Assembly (NCBI RefSeq): GCF_001750165.1
Contig: NZ_CP015412.1
Location: 496,001 to 560,000 of the forward strand
Source: Pseudoalteromonas luteoviolacea
Lineage (GTDB): Bacteria; Pseudomonadota; Gammaproteobacteria; Enterobacterales; Alteromonadaceae
Direction: 5' to 3'
Length of the DNA stretch: 64,000 bases
Shown here: positions 28,766-37,332 of the stretch, piece after piece
How the letters are laid out: each line of letters opens with the position of its first letter
Position numbering within the stretch: the first letter of the stretch is position 1
Made by a program: the position numbers and the translations under genes
Notes under the pieces: generated by a model
Seen by the model: the letters and a program-made list of their open reading frames with translations, nothing else
What the model was told of the DNA's origin: nothing
Database searches by the model: none

Positions 28766-28872
28766 TATAATAAACATTTTACCAAAACAGAGTTCTAGTT
28801 TGATGTGCAGCATCAAGCTTGGACGCAACCTTTACATGTTGTATCCAAACCCCGCATTGCGGGGTTTTTTTA
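28766..28872 (+). ncRNA. Candidate small RNA
   Basis: TATAAT at 28766-28771 could be a -10 box, although no good -35 is visible. From about 28778 the sequence holds three hairpins in a row: TGATG/CATCA at about 28801-28815, an 11-bp imperfect stem beginning TTGGA and ending TCCAA at about 28818-28847, and CCCCGC/GCGGGG followed by seven Ts at about 28850-28870. A separate terminator already ends the receptor gene at 28461, so this one needs its own transcript. It matches no sRNA I know. It could instead be an attenuator or 5' leader for asd, although asd has its own MetJ box after it. Confidence 0.5.
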
Positions 28873-29028
28873 TTCTTAATCACCATTATTCATCCTGATA
28901 CCTCGTTGTGTTGTTTGCTCCTTATCAACATTAAACTTACCCTTGATGTAATGCTTAAGCTTACTAGTTGAGGAATTTCGTAATTGCCCTAAAAAGTACT
29001 AGAGCTGACAGCTATATTTTGATAGGTT

Positions 29029-29044
29029 AGACGTCTAGACGTAC
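29029..29044. promoter_or_regulatory. MetJ operator upstream of asd
   Basis: AGACGTCTAGACGTAC matches two tandem met boxes (consensus AGACGTCT) at 14 of 16 positions, 44 bases before the asd start codon. This implies repression by MetJ with S-adenosylmethionine. Confidence 0.8.
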
Positions 29045-29087
29045 CCCTCACGCAATGAGTAATTTTAATTAAATAAAGGGTAATGTA

Positions 29088-30197
29088 ATGAATAATGTAG
29101 GATTTGTCGGCTGGCGTGGCATGGTTGGCTCAGTACTAATGGAGCGCATGCAACAAGAAGGGGATTTTTCTCACCTTAATGCGCATTTTTTTACCACCTC
29201 ACAATCAGGTCAACTCGGACCTGATTTTGCGGGGGCAGCCAAACCGCTTAACAATGCATTTGACATACCTTCTTTGAAAGAAATGGATATTATCGTTTCC
29301 TGTCAAGGTGGTGACTACACAAAAGAGGTCTACCAACCTTTGAGGGATGCTGGCTGGCAGGGCTACTGGATAGATGCTGCATCGGCCCTACGTATGTCGA
29401 GCGACAGTATTATTGTTTTAGACCCAGTCAATAACGATGTGATCCAACAAGGGTTAGAGCAGGGCGTTAAAACATTTGTAGGCGGTAACTGTACAGTTTC
29501 ATTGATGTTACTTGCGTTAGGTGGTTTGTTTGAAAAAGATCTCATAGAATGGGTCAGCCCAATGACATATCAGGCGGCTTCAGGCGCTGGTGCGCGAAAT
29601 ATGAGAGAGCTCATAACGCAAATGGGTGAAATTCATAGCAGCGTGAGTGCGCAGCTTGAGAATCCATCTTCTGCTATTTTGGAAATAGATAAAATTGTTG
29701 CCGACAAACTCAAAGATGACAGTTTACCGAAAGACCAATTCGGAGTGCCGCTTGCTGGAAGCCTGATCCCTTGGATAGATGTGCCAATGGAATCTGGTCA
29801 GAGTAAAGAAGAATGGAAAGCTGAAGTTGAGGCAAATAAAATCTTAGGTTCGATTAAGCAGCCAATCCCTGTAGATGGACTGTGCGTGCGTATTGGCGCA
29901 ATGCGCTGTCACTCACAAGCATTAACCATTAAGTTGCGTGAAGACATTGAAGTGAGTGAAATTGAACGTATTCTTGATGAGCATAACGAATGGGTTAAAG
30001 TGATCCCTAATGAAAGAGGGGTGACGGAACAAGAGCTTACGCCGGTTAAGGTAACAGGATCTCTTCATATTCCAATAGGTAGGATCAGAAAGCTGTCTAT
30101 GGGTGACAAATATATTAGCGCCTTTACTGTTGGTGACCAGCTACTTTGGGGCGCAGCAGAGCCACTTCGCAGAATGTTACGCATCATCACAGGATAA
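29088..30197 (+). CDS. asd: Aspartate-semialdehyde dehydrogenase
   Basis: Makes aspartate 4-semialdehyde, the branch point to lysine, diaminopimelate, threonine and methionine, with NADPH. The N-terminal VGFVGWRGMVGSVLMERM is the nucleotide-binding turn. Catalytic Cys135 lies in GGNCTVSLML, exactly where the E. coli-type enzyme has it, and QAASGAGARNM follows. 369 residues is normal for the gammaproteobacterial form. AAAGGG precedes the ATG by 7 bases. The met box before it ties the gene to methionine status. Confidence 0.96.
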   Translation: MNNVGFVGWRGMVGSVLMERMQQEGDFSHLNAHFFTTSQSGQLGPDFAGAAKPLNNAFDIPSLKEMDIIVSCQGGDYTKEVYQPLRDAGWQGYWIDAASALRMSSDSIIVLDPVNNDVIQQGLEQGVKTFVGGNCTVSLMLLALGGLFEKDLIEWVSPMTYQAASGAGARNMRELITQMGEIHSSVSAQLENPSSAILEIDKIVADKLKDDSLPKDQFGVPLAGSLIPWIDVPMESGQSKEEWKAEVEANKILGSIKQPIPVDGLCVRIGAMRCHSQALTIKLREDIEVSEIERILDEHNEWVKVIPNERGVTEQELTPVKVTGSLHIPIGRIRKLSMGDKYISAFTVGDQLLWGAAEPLRRMLRIITG

Positions 30198-30203
30198 ATT
30201 TAC

Positions 30204-30237
30204 AAAAGCGCCTGGCTTATACAAGCGAGGCGCTTTT
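30204..30237. terminator. Bidirectional terminator after asd
   Basis: 10-bp stem AAAAGCGCCT / AGGCGCTTTT with an inner GCTT/AAGC pairing. A and T runs flank both sides, which fits termination of both convergent genes. Confidence 0.75.
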
Positions 30238-30254
30238 AGATTTATAATGCAAAT

Positions 30255-30680
30255 TTAAAAATTGAATTGATGCACACTGTAAGTGTGTTCAACTCCATCA
30301 CAGTCAGTCGCTATCGCAGTGATTGGCTTGAACGAACTATCTAAAAACCATTTTGCAGTCATGTTTGACCCGTCAGAGCATGCCGCGCCATTTGTATAAG
30401 CTACTTTTTTTCCAGCAGAAATACCTGTGGGCACATTTTCATTCCAGTAAATTCTTACCTCTGAATGTGGAGGAATATCAGCAATAAACTTGTAAAATAC
30501 TTTCATTTTGTACCAACGAGTTATCGCACCATTACACGATGCTGACTCGCATTTTAAATACACAAAGTTGTATGAGTACTTGAGCAATCCATCATCTGCG
30601 TTCGTTGTCACTTCAGTTGCTAAACCATTAAAGCTGATGATGCTAGCTAACAGCGTACTCGCTAAAAATGTTGTTTTCAT
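30255..30680 (-). CDS. Small exported protein of unknown function
   Basis: 141 residues with a signal peptide (MKTTFLASTLLASIISFNGLA) and four cysteines after it (two in the CESASC stretch, one near 102, one near 129), likely in disulfides. AAGGAG 7 bases before the ATG supports it. It is strand-rich and ends in Phe, but is too short for a porin. I do not recognise the family. Single gene between asd and the 692-residue exported protein. Confidence 0.7.
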   Translation of the reverse strand: MKTTFLASTLLASIISFNGLATEVTTNADDGLLKYSYNFVYLKCESASCNGAITRWYKMKVFYKFIADIPPHSEVRIYWNENVPTGISAGKKVAYTNGAACSDGSNMTAKWFLDSSFKPITAIATDCDGVEHTYSVHQFNF

Positions 30681-31149
30681 AACTCACTCCTTTTGATTGT
30701 CTGAACGAACAGGTTAATAACTATGGTTAGATATACCAGCGCAGATGGCAAAAAAACACCCAATAAATGTTACATTTTGTTTACCTTTTCGTCGAGATAT
30801 ACACTGAATTAGTTTTGAAGCACAGTATAAGATGTATGATTTAGGTCTAATTTTTTACTGTTACTTATATATAAAAGGTACAAATAGGATTTTATAATTT
30901 CGCGATAGATACGAAATTTTTACCCATTATGGAAAAATTATTAGAGTGATATGATAATGTTATTAATAGAATATACTCTAAATATTTAGAATTTTTATTT
31001 TTAATATAAATGCTATGTATGACGAATTTAGATTGTCAATCGTGTGATTTTTGCTCAATAAATTTTATGTTTCTATGTACTGTTCGGGTGTTTTTTCGTC
31101 AACAATGGAGGTGTAGTATATTCAATAGCATTACTTAAAAGGAAAGTTT
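30681..31149. other. AT-rich divergent intergenic region
   Basis: Divergent control region of two exported-protein genes. It contains a perfect 14-bp palindrome TCTAAATATTTAGA at 30977-30990. No gene or RNA was recognised. Confidence 0.4.
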
Positions 31150-33228
31150 ATGAAAAATATAATTAATACAATTACGGTGTCTTTGTGCTTATTGTCGTTA
31201 AATAGCGCATATGCTGAACACACACAAGCAGAATGGATTGGTAAGTTTGATTTGCTTAGTCAGCAGTATCAAGCCCAATATCCAAACAGCTTCAGCCGTT
31301 CTAGCAATTTAGCTTGGGCAGAAGCGTACTACTTAGATGCATTGATAGAAATGTATCTTGGAACAAACAACCCAGAATATATTGATACATTTATATCACG
31401 TGTTGATAAAGCGCTTGCCCTTGCCAAAGATGATACAGGAATGGGCATAGATGGCTATAAAGGCTGGGGCGAGTGGGTATACTCTATTGATGCAATTGAG
31501 AATTTTTCTGCTGAAAAAGCTGACCCGCAAGATAGTTCGTTACCTGCAAATTGGTATCGCTGGCAATCGACAGCACAAACTGCCTACAGAAATACTGTTG
31601 ATAAATTTGATGATGGAAAAAGTCGCGCCGCGTTTACAGTTAAAACCGCACCTGAAACTAACCGTTGGCATGTTTTACAAACACCGTTAAGAAACCCTCA
31701 TAAATCAAATGAGCATTTTGATCCTAATGGTAAATATCAAATTAATTTTCATGCAAAAATTGAGAATTGTGATAGTGGAGTCAAAGGCTTGTTGCAGGTT
31801 TATGATTTTACTGACAGAAAACTGCTTTTAAACACATACGTTGAATCTCTCAGCTACACCAATCATATCGCTGAATTTACTGCGCCTTCCAATCCATCTA
31901 ATAATGTTCATATCAGGCTATACGCAACAGATTATAGAAAGAACTGTACAGTGCATTTTGACAATATTCGAGTAAGATCATGGCGTGAATATCTTGTCCA
32001 CGATGGGATGATAACCGCACCAATGGCCAAGTTTATTAAATTGGCAAAAGCAGGGCGGCTCGATTTACGTTTCAACTCCAAAGCTGAAGGCTACTATGAT
32101 TTTCTGATAAATCATACATTCCCTAAGTGGGAAAAAGACCTACATCATACGCTAAATGGGAATTTAGTGTATTTGTTTGCTAATGATTCATCTAGTCGAA
32201 AGCCTGGCCAATCCTTACCACATAATCAGTATCTTGCATTACAGCGCACATATGCTGAGCTTGCTCAGATTGAAGGAAGTGACCCTAATCATCAATATAT
32301 GGCGCAACAACTGATAGAAGCTTTCAAAAGCAGCCTCACTCTGGGGCAATATCAGTCTAACTCAGGACTACCTGCAAAAAAATATGAATGGAGTTATTGG
32401 AGCCTACTGACTGACAGGGACACAATCAATGATGGTTTTAATTGGACTGGAACAGAGGATACTAGTCATGGAAATCTAGACATCGCAGCGGCTGTAAGCA
32501 GTTATCATGCAGGGCTTGGGTTTAGCAAAGAGGAAATGAGCTACTTTGCTAATACAGCTGATTTTATGATTTCACATTGTTCAAACTTTAGTAGGCATGT
32601 GAATAAATGTTATGACTCAGAATCATTCACATCTTTGAGATGGTGGATGCAATTAGCTGAATTTAAACCAAGTATTTATCATGACTCGGAAGTCAAATTA
32701 ACCTCAGTGTTTGATGCAATTCAAGGTGTCAATCAACGTTATTACATGGGCGCAATTGCACAGCTTGTTAAAGGGTATAGAGTTTATGGCCAATCATTTG
32801 ATGTGGCGTTTGCAAATGCGTTACCAGCAGATTGGCGTCACTGGCAATCAACACCTGAGACTGTGTTTTTGAGTGCAAACAGTGCATTTAGTGGCACGCA
32901 AGGATTAACTGTTAAAAACAAGCCAAATTATGGATGGCAAGTTGCACAAAAGGTATTTAATTACGAGCCCGGAGCGACGTATAGACTAGAATCTATGGCC
33001 CGAGTGTTTTCTGGAGACGCAAACGGTCGCATTATGATTTATGATGCAACGAGTAAAAAATCAATCGCCCAGAAAATCACTACAAATAAAACTTGGTCGC
33101 CATTGACTTTGGAATTTACAGCGCCTGAAACTGCAGGCCATCAATTACAAATTTATTTGTACTCAACAAATTGGCAAGTGGACAGCGAAATCCATTTTGA
33201 TGATTTAGAGATATACCGCATTAATTAA
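31150..33228 (+). CDS. Large exported protein with two CBM-like modules
   Basis: 692 residues, signal peptide to AYAE. Two similar beta-sandwich modules of carbohydrate-binding type (CBM4/9-like) occur at about 130-275 and 560-692. Each opens with LPANWYRWQST or LPADWRHWQST and closes with VHFDNIRV or IHFDDLEIY. The parts between and before them are helical, Trp- and Tyr-rich (GMGIDGYKGWGEW, GFNWTGTEDTSHGNLDIA), like an alpha/alpha toroid used by polysaccharide lyases and hydrolases. A role in binding or cutting a polysaccharide is likely but the activity is unknown. AAAAGGA lies 9 bases before the ATG. Confidence 0.72.
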   Translation: MKNIINTITVSLCLLSLNSAYAEHTQAEWIGKFDLLSQQYQAQYPNSFSRSSNLAWAEAYYLDALIEMYLGTNNPEYIDTFISRVDKALALAKDDTGMGIDGYKGWGEWVYSIDAIENFSAEKADPQDSSLPANWYRWQSTAQTAYRNTVDKFDDGKSRAAFTVKTAPETNRWHVLQTPLRNPHKSNEHFDPNGKYQINFHAKIENCDSGVKGLLQVYDFTDRKLLLNTYVESLSYTNHIAEFTAPSNPSNNVHIRLYATDYRKNCTVHFDNIRVRSWREYLVHDGMITAPMAKFIKLAKAGRLDLRFNSKAEGYYDFLINHTFPKWEKDLHHTLNGNLVYLFANDSSSRKPGQSLPHNQYLALQRTYAELAQIEGSDPNHQYMAQQLIEAFKSSLTLGQYQSNSGLPAKKYEWSYWSLLTDRDTINDGFNWTGTEDTSHGNLDIAAAVSSYHAGLGFSKEEMSYFANTADFMISHCSNFSRHVNKCYDSESFTSLRWWMQLAEFKPSIYHDSEVKLTSVFDAIQGVNQRYYMGAIAQLVKGYRVYGQSFDVAFANALPADWRHWQSTPETVFLSANSAFSGTQGLTVKNKPNYGWQVAQKVFNYEPGATYRLESMARVFSGDANGRIMIYDATSKKSIAQKITTNKTWSPLTLEFTAPETAGHQLQIYLYSTNWQVDSEIHFDDLEIYRIN

Positions 33229-33653
33229 CTTGTCCATTGTGGCCAGCTTAGGAAGGCAGGCCACATACATTAAACAGGCATACTATATCTAGTTGTTAAG
33301 TATAGAGGGTTCAGCCCCAATAAAATGATTTTTATAACAGTGGAGGTCTTAGAGTATTTTTAAATGAGGCTAATGACGGCTTAAGTGAACTGATATGAAA
33401 CATCCTATAATACATATTATGTTAAATTGTGATTTTGAGTTTACTTATAAGGTTATGCCACTACTTTATTAACGACTATAAATTAATTGTGCAGCAATAA
33501 AATGTCCAATACTTACCAGTATCGGACTTAATAGAGTTTGAAAGTAGCAGTTGCATTGAGTTATTTATACTTGGCTGTAATTGGCCTAAATTTATTTACT
33601 TGTATTAATGCTATAGCTTACTTAGCGAATTTGATCTTTACTGGTCATTTTGC
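33229..33653. other. Intergenic region, nothing recognised
   Basis: AT-rich stretch between convergent genes. No RNA gene, strong terminator or repeat was found by eye. Confidence 0.4.
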
Positions 33654-34106
33654 CTAATGCCACACAGACACTGGAAAAGACAAACGCATAAATGTTCGCG
33701 ATATTAAATCGAGCTTTACACCAAATTCGATAATTTCCTCATTACTCCAGCCATCTGGATGCAACCAGTTTTCATCTTCTAACTCGCACAATATACCTAG
33801 CTCTTTGTCCAGCATGCTCAGCGGCGCTGCGGCTAAGCCCCAAAGCATGACGAGTTTGCCTTCCGTCTCATAATTACGAGGTGAATTTGACTCCAATGAA
33901 CGAAAGTACTTTTTGGTTTCCATTAATGCTTTTGATACTTCAACTAAAATTGCATCCCTCAAGTAATGCTTATCCATAGAGATTGAATAAAGTTTTAAGG
34001 CGACTTCGTTGAGTTTATCTATTAGCTCATTGTGCGCTTGGCTATGGTGCCTTTCAAACATTTCAACATAAGCGTTTTGTGCTGTGGTTGTTGGTTTAAG
34101 TGCCAT
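33654..34106 (-). CDS. Hypothetical helical protein
   Basis: 150 residues, no signal peptide, mainly alpha-helical (MFERHHSQAHNELIDKLNEVALKLYSI...). GGGAG lies 8 bases before the ATG, which supports translation. I do not recognise it. It lies at the left edge of the accessory region, isolated by long non-coding flanks. Confidence 0.6.
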   Translation of the reverse strand: MALKPTTTAQNAYVEMFERHHSQAHNELIDKLNEVALKLYSISMDKHYLRDAILVEVSKALMETKKYFRSLESNSPRNYETEGKLVMLWGLAAAPLSMLDKELGILCELEDENWLHPDGWSNEEIIEFGVKLDLISRTFMRLSFPVSVWH

Positions 34107-34595
34107 CTTATTTACTCCCTCTGCTTACATGCTGTCTGAGTGTAGCTGATTGAAATCGGTCTTTTCATTGTTATGTTTAGCAACTCAAAGCGCAAAATGA
34201 CAAGTAATATTGTTGAAATTTTTTGATTAATTTTTGTGTGGACTTTAGTTGCTTGAATTTATTGATGTTGGGCAAAGTGCCCTGCTTACGTATCTGATTA
34301 ACACCATAACTGACGTACGTAATGTGAGTGATTAAAACATTTATGCCAGTTTAGGTAGTTTTCTCTGCCAATATTAGGGTAAGTTTCTCTGCTCCCTACC
34401 CTATAGGATTGAGAGAGCCGTGCGTGTTTGTACAAATAGTTAAAATGTTTGAAAAACAATATAGTACAATGTAATTGGGACTACTTCTGACTTGCTACGA
34501 CTCCCTAGCCTTGTACTCCCAGATAAATAAAGGAGCACCAGCTTTTTCTTTAAGTATACATTAAGCCAACTTAACTTCTTGCGCGGATTGATACT
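34107..34595. other. Intergenic region, nothing recognised
   Basis: Separates the 150-residue protein gene from the FHA gene. A small hairpin (GGGCA-AAG-TGCCC, about 34271-34283) is present. No gene was recognised. Confidence 0.4.
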
Positions 34596-35555
34596 CTAAT
34601 TTGTTGCCCTTGTAGATTTTGAAATTAGATCCTGAAAATCGAACTTTTCCTTTCTTGCGCTCAATAAGTAACGGGGTATATTGCCCAAATAATTGAAGTT
34701 TATCTGATAATTGCTTCTTGCTCTGTGGATTTGAATGTTTATATGGCTTTCAGATATGCCCAAATCTTTTGTGAGTTGCTTTATGGTTCGCCAACCTTGC
34801 AATCTCTCTGGTACGCAAGTTTTCTCATCTTGTGTGCGATACCGCGCCAACAAAGCTGTTAAATAATGGTGTGAGCGAGTGTCGAGATCTATCTGATCAT
34901 AATCATTTTCTAGTGTAAGCTCCGTGAGTTCTTCATCTTGGCTTATATTAAAAATAAATGTTAAGTCCTTCGAAGCTTTTTCGGTCATTACAATTGTTTC
35001 TTTTTCAGGTGAGTTCGCGCAATTCAAAAGTTTCCACTTTGTATTGGAAAAGAATAAAAGGTTATCATCAGATACTTTTGAAGTGTGATTTTTTTCTAAA
35101 TCCTCTACATACCAAGATTTCTCTTTCACATCATAATAGAGAATTAATTCGGGCGATGTTTCAGAGGGAAGTAAATTGTGATGATTTAAAACAATGGGAT
35201 CCTTAGTTCTATGGCATTCTTTTTTATCAATGCTAACTGGGGTGAGGATATCATGAGGTTTGTCTAAATTATCAATTTGAAATGCTAAATTACTTTGATC
35301 AGAAAAGCTAATAATGTCATTAACTTTAGGATAATATGGCTCATTGGGTGTGATTTTATTACCATTAAGCCACATACCATTTTTGCTAATGTCTACAATC
35401 ATCCAAGCTTTACCTGTCCACTCGATGATGGCATGTCTTCTTGATATCTCGGGACTATTTATAAAAGTATCTACGCTATCTTCTAAACGTCCAAATCGAT
35501 GAAAGGCCTTTAGATAAAGCCTGTTTTTCATATTGGTTGAGGTTAAATAAGCCAT
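34596..35555 (-). CDS. FHA-domain protein with C-terminal helix-turn-helix-like region
   Basis: 319 residues. The N-terminal FHA domain (about 10-100) keeps the phosphothreonine-binding residues: Gly22-Arg23, Ser38 and His41 in ISRRHAI, and Asn59-Gly60 in SKNGMWLNGN. The middle is acidic and strand-rich. The end (about 245-319) has TIKQLTKDLGISESHINIQIHRARSN, which reads like a helix-turn-helix or sigma-factor-like DNA-binding segment. A regulator that senses Thr phosphorylation is a fair guess; no Ser/Thr kinase is in the window. AAGGA is 4-5 bases before the ATG. It is divergent from the membrane/MoxR locus over a 772-base gap. Confidence 0.75.
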   Translation of the reverse strand: MAYLTSTNMKNRLYLKAFHRFGRLEDSVDTFINSPEISRRHAIIEWTGKAWMIVDISKNGMWLNGNKITPNEPYYPKVNDIISFSDQSNLAFQIDNLDKPHDILTPVSIDKKECHRTKDPIVLNHHNLLPSETSPELILYYDVKEKSWYVEDLEKNHTSKVSDDNLLFFSNTKWKLLNCANSPEKETIVMTEKASKDLTFIFNISQDEELTELTLENDYDQIDLDTRSHHYLTALLARYRTQDEKTCVPERLQGWRTIKQLTKDLGISESHINIQIHRARSNYQINFNYLGNIPRYLLSARKEKFDFQDLISKSTRATN

Positions 35556-36327
35556 GTAATCCTTTTATGCCCTTATGTAAAACTGATAGTTAATTGGGTA
35601 TTGGTTACTGTAGGTCTAGAGCCCCTACAAAGCTATTACATGCAGATTACACTCAGGTTTTAAAGAAAATAAAAACACGTCTAAGCCACTTTGCACATAA
35701 AATATATTACTAAGCTTTTCTTGTTTCCTATTAATTACATGCGTTATCAACTTACCGATAGCACCTGATGCTACAGAGCTGAAGAGTCTTGATGATTGTC
35801 TAGATTTTATTTATCCAGCCATCCTTGATTTTCAAATTTCAGAACTGTTAATTTACAATGCGCTATTAAGTTTACTTATCCCCAATGAATTAACCTCTTA
35901 GTCTAATCAAATCACAGTGACATACTATCTGACGAACTTTACTTGTAGTGAGCTTCTCAAACTATTTTTACATCGGATATGTGATTTCTATTATTGTAAA
36001 GTGGGAAAGTATTTATGCTGTTTTGCCTTTTTTGAGAGATTACTATAGCTCAGCTAACTACTAAAAACTTCATTCGGAATTAGAGCCACTAAATATAGAT
36101 TATTTGCAAACATATTACGCCATCACACAAAAAATTGCTTTGAAGTGACGAGTTGTCTGTCTGCATTATTTAAATTTCACACATAGTCAAAAAAGTTTTA
36201 TAGAGCATGGTTTGAATTGAGCAGCTAAACCTGTTCTATACAGTGTAAATATATGATATTAAAAACACTTGAAACATCTGTGCGTTAGATTTAACATTGT
36301 TTACCTACTGTTAATCTTGAGGTTCAA
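35556..36327. other. Long AT-rich divergent intergenic region
   Basis: 772 bases between the FHA gene and the membrane protein gene, with no supported open frame on either strand. It should hold the promoters of both directions. No clear operator, RNA or repeat was recognised. Confidence 0.45.
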
Positions 36328-37242
36328 ATGACTTTGTATTCCCTTATTGCACTCTGTGTAATGTTATCGATTATTACTCTACTGCTAATTTTAAGCCTCA
36401 TGAATGGTAAAAATAGTCATTATGCAAAGTTGGTCATAAATAATCGTCACGCAATTATCTTTTATAGTGCATTAATTTTATCTATTTTGGTCATATTTTT
36501 TGAATATTTAAATAAATTCCAAGTAAACCTAAAGAATATAAACTTTAAGGTTTGGGTCGATGTAGCTGTGTACTTTAATAATATACTCAGTCCAATCCTT
36601 ATGGCTGCGACCATTTATTTGGTATATCGGACATGGGTCACGAGTAAGGAAGAGCTAAGGGCCACTCGTGAAGAGTTAGAGTTAACGAGAGGAATACAAG
36701 AGCAACCATTTTTACTTGATATATTCAGATCTAGACTTAATTCATATTATGATGGGTGCTCAGAAGAGGTCGGGAAGATAATCATTAGTCAATGTAAAAT
36801 GAAAATATTGAAATCATATAATGAGGATGAAAGCTTCAGAAAGTCTGTTATTAAGGAGGCTACTAAACTAGGGGTTCATACTGGAGAAGATGATTACGAT
36901 ATGGGCTGGAACTATTTTCAAGATAAAATAATATCTGATCCAGTTTTTTATACAGATGTTATTTCTTATATTACAGATGAACGCAACCAAAGTTTTGATA
37001 GTAATATAAATTCGGAACAAGGCCTTCGCAAGTATTGGTATTTTGTAATCGCGAATGAGTTATCTATAAACTATGAACAAGGTAACTGTAAAAAGTCGCT
37101 TTTCTTATTCAAAAAGGTTTCTAGTATTGAAAAGTTTATCGAGCAGCAACCGACAGAGTTGAATTTTTTAATGCGTGATGAGTTGTCTTTTACGGTACCT
37201 GAAGAGCTATATAATCCAATTTTAGACGTTATAAAAAAGTAA
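36328..37242 (+). CDS. Membrane protein with coiled coil, resembling putative abortive-infection (putAbiC-type) proteins
   Basis: 304 residues. Three hydrophobic segments (about 3-25, 38-60, 80-105), then a Glu-rich coiled coil (TSKEELRATREELELTRGIQEQPF, read in part) and a soluble helical domain to the end containing RKYWYFVIANELSINYEQ. Membrane helices, then repeated 'EELxxTREELExTR', then a helical domain is the outline of the 'putative phage abortive infection protein' family. The match is by architecture only. GAGG precedes the ATG by 7 bases. It is upstream of the giant-protein/MoxR operon by 90 bases and may belong to it. Confidence 0.6.
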   Translation: MTLYSLIALCVMLSIITLLLILSLMNGKNSHYAKLVINNRHAIIFYSALILSILVIFFEYLNKFQVNLKNINFKVWVDVAVYFNNILSPILMAATIYLVYRTWVTSKEELRATREELELTRGIQEQPFLLDIFRSRLNSYYDGCSEEVGKIIISQCKMKILKSYNEDESFRKSVIKEATKLGVHTGEDDYDMGWNYFQDKIISDPVFYTDVISYITDERNQSFDSNINSEQGLRKYWYFVIANELSINYEQGNCKKSLFLFKKVSSIEKFIEQQPTELNFLMRDELSFTVPEELYNPILDVIKK

Positions 37243-37332
37243 TTATTAAATTTTTTAATGAGTTGAGTTATTTTATAAAAAATTCTGCCCTACTCTTTTG
37301 ATATGTGGTTTTAAAAATAAAAAGGATTGAAT

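Larger units (their letters stand above)
28418..29087. other. Intergenic region with terminator, inverted repeat, candidate sRNA and MetJ box
   Basis: No protein gene is visible. Besides the elements listed separately, 28607-28622 is an inverted repeat TTTACG-TAAG-CGTAAA, a form seen for MerR-family operators such as LiuR sites; none of its known targets is adjacent. Confidence 0.5.

Noticed and set aside
30977..30990. Perfect 14-bp palindrome TCTAAATATTTAGA
   Set aside because: In very AT-rich DNA such palindromes arise by chance; not duplicated elsewhere in the window, so not called an operator.
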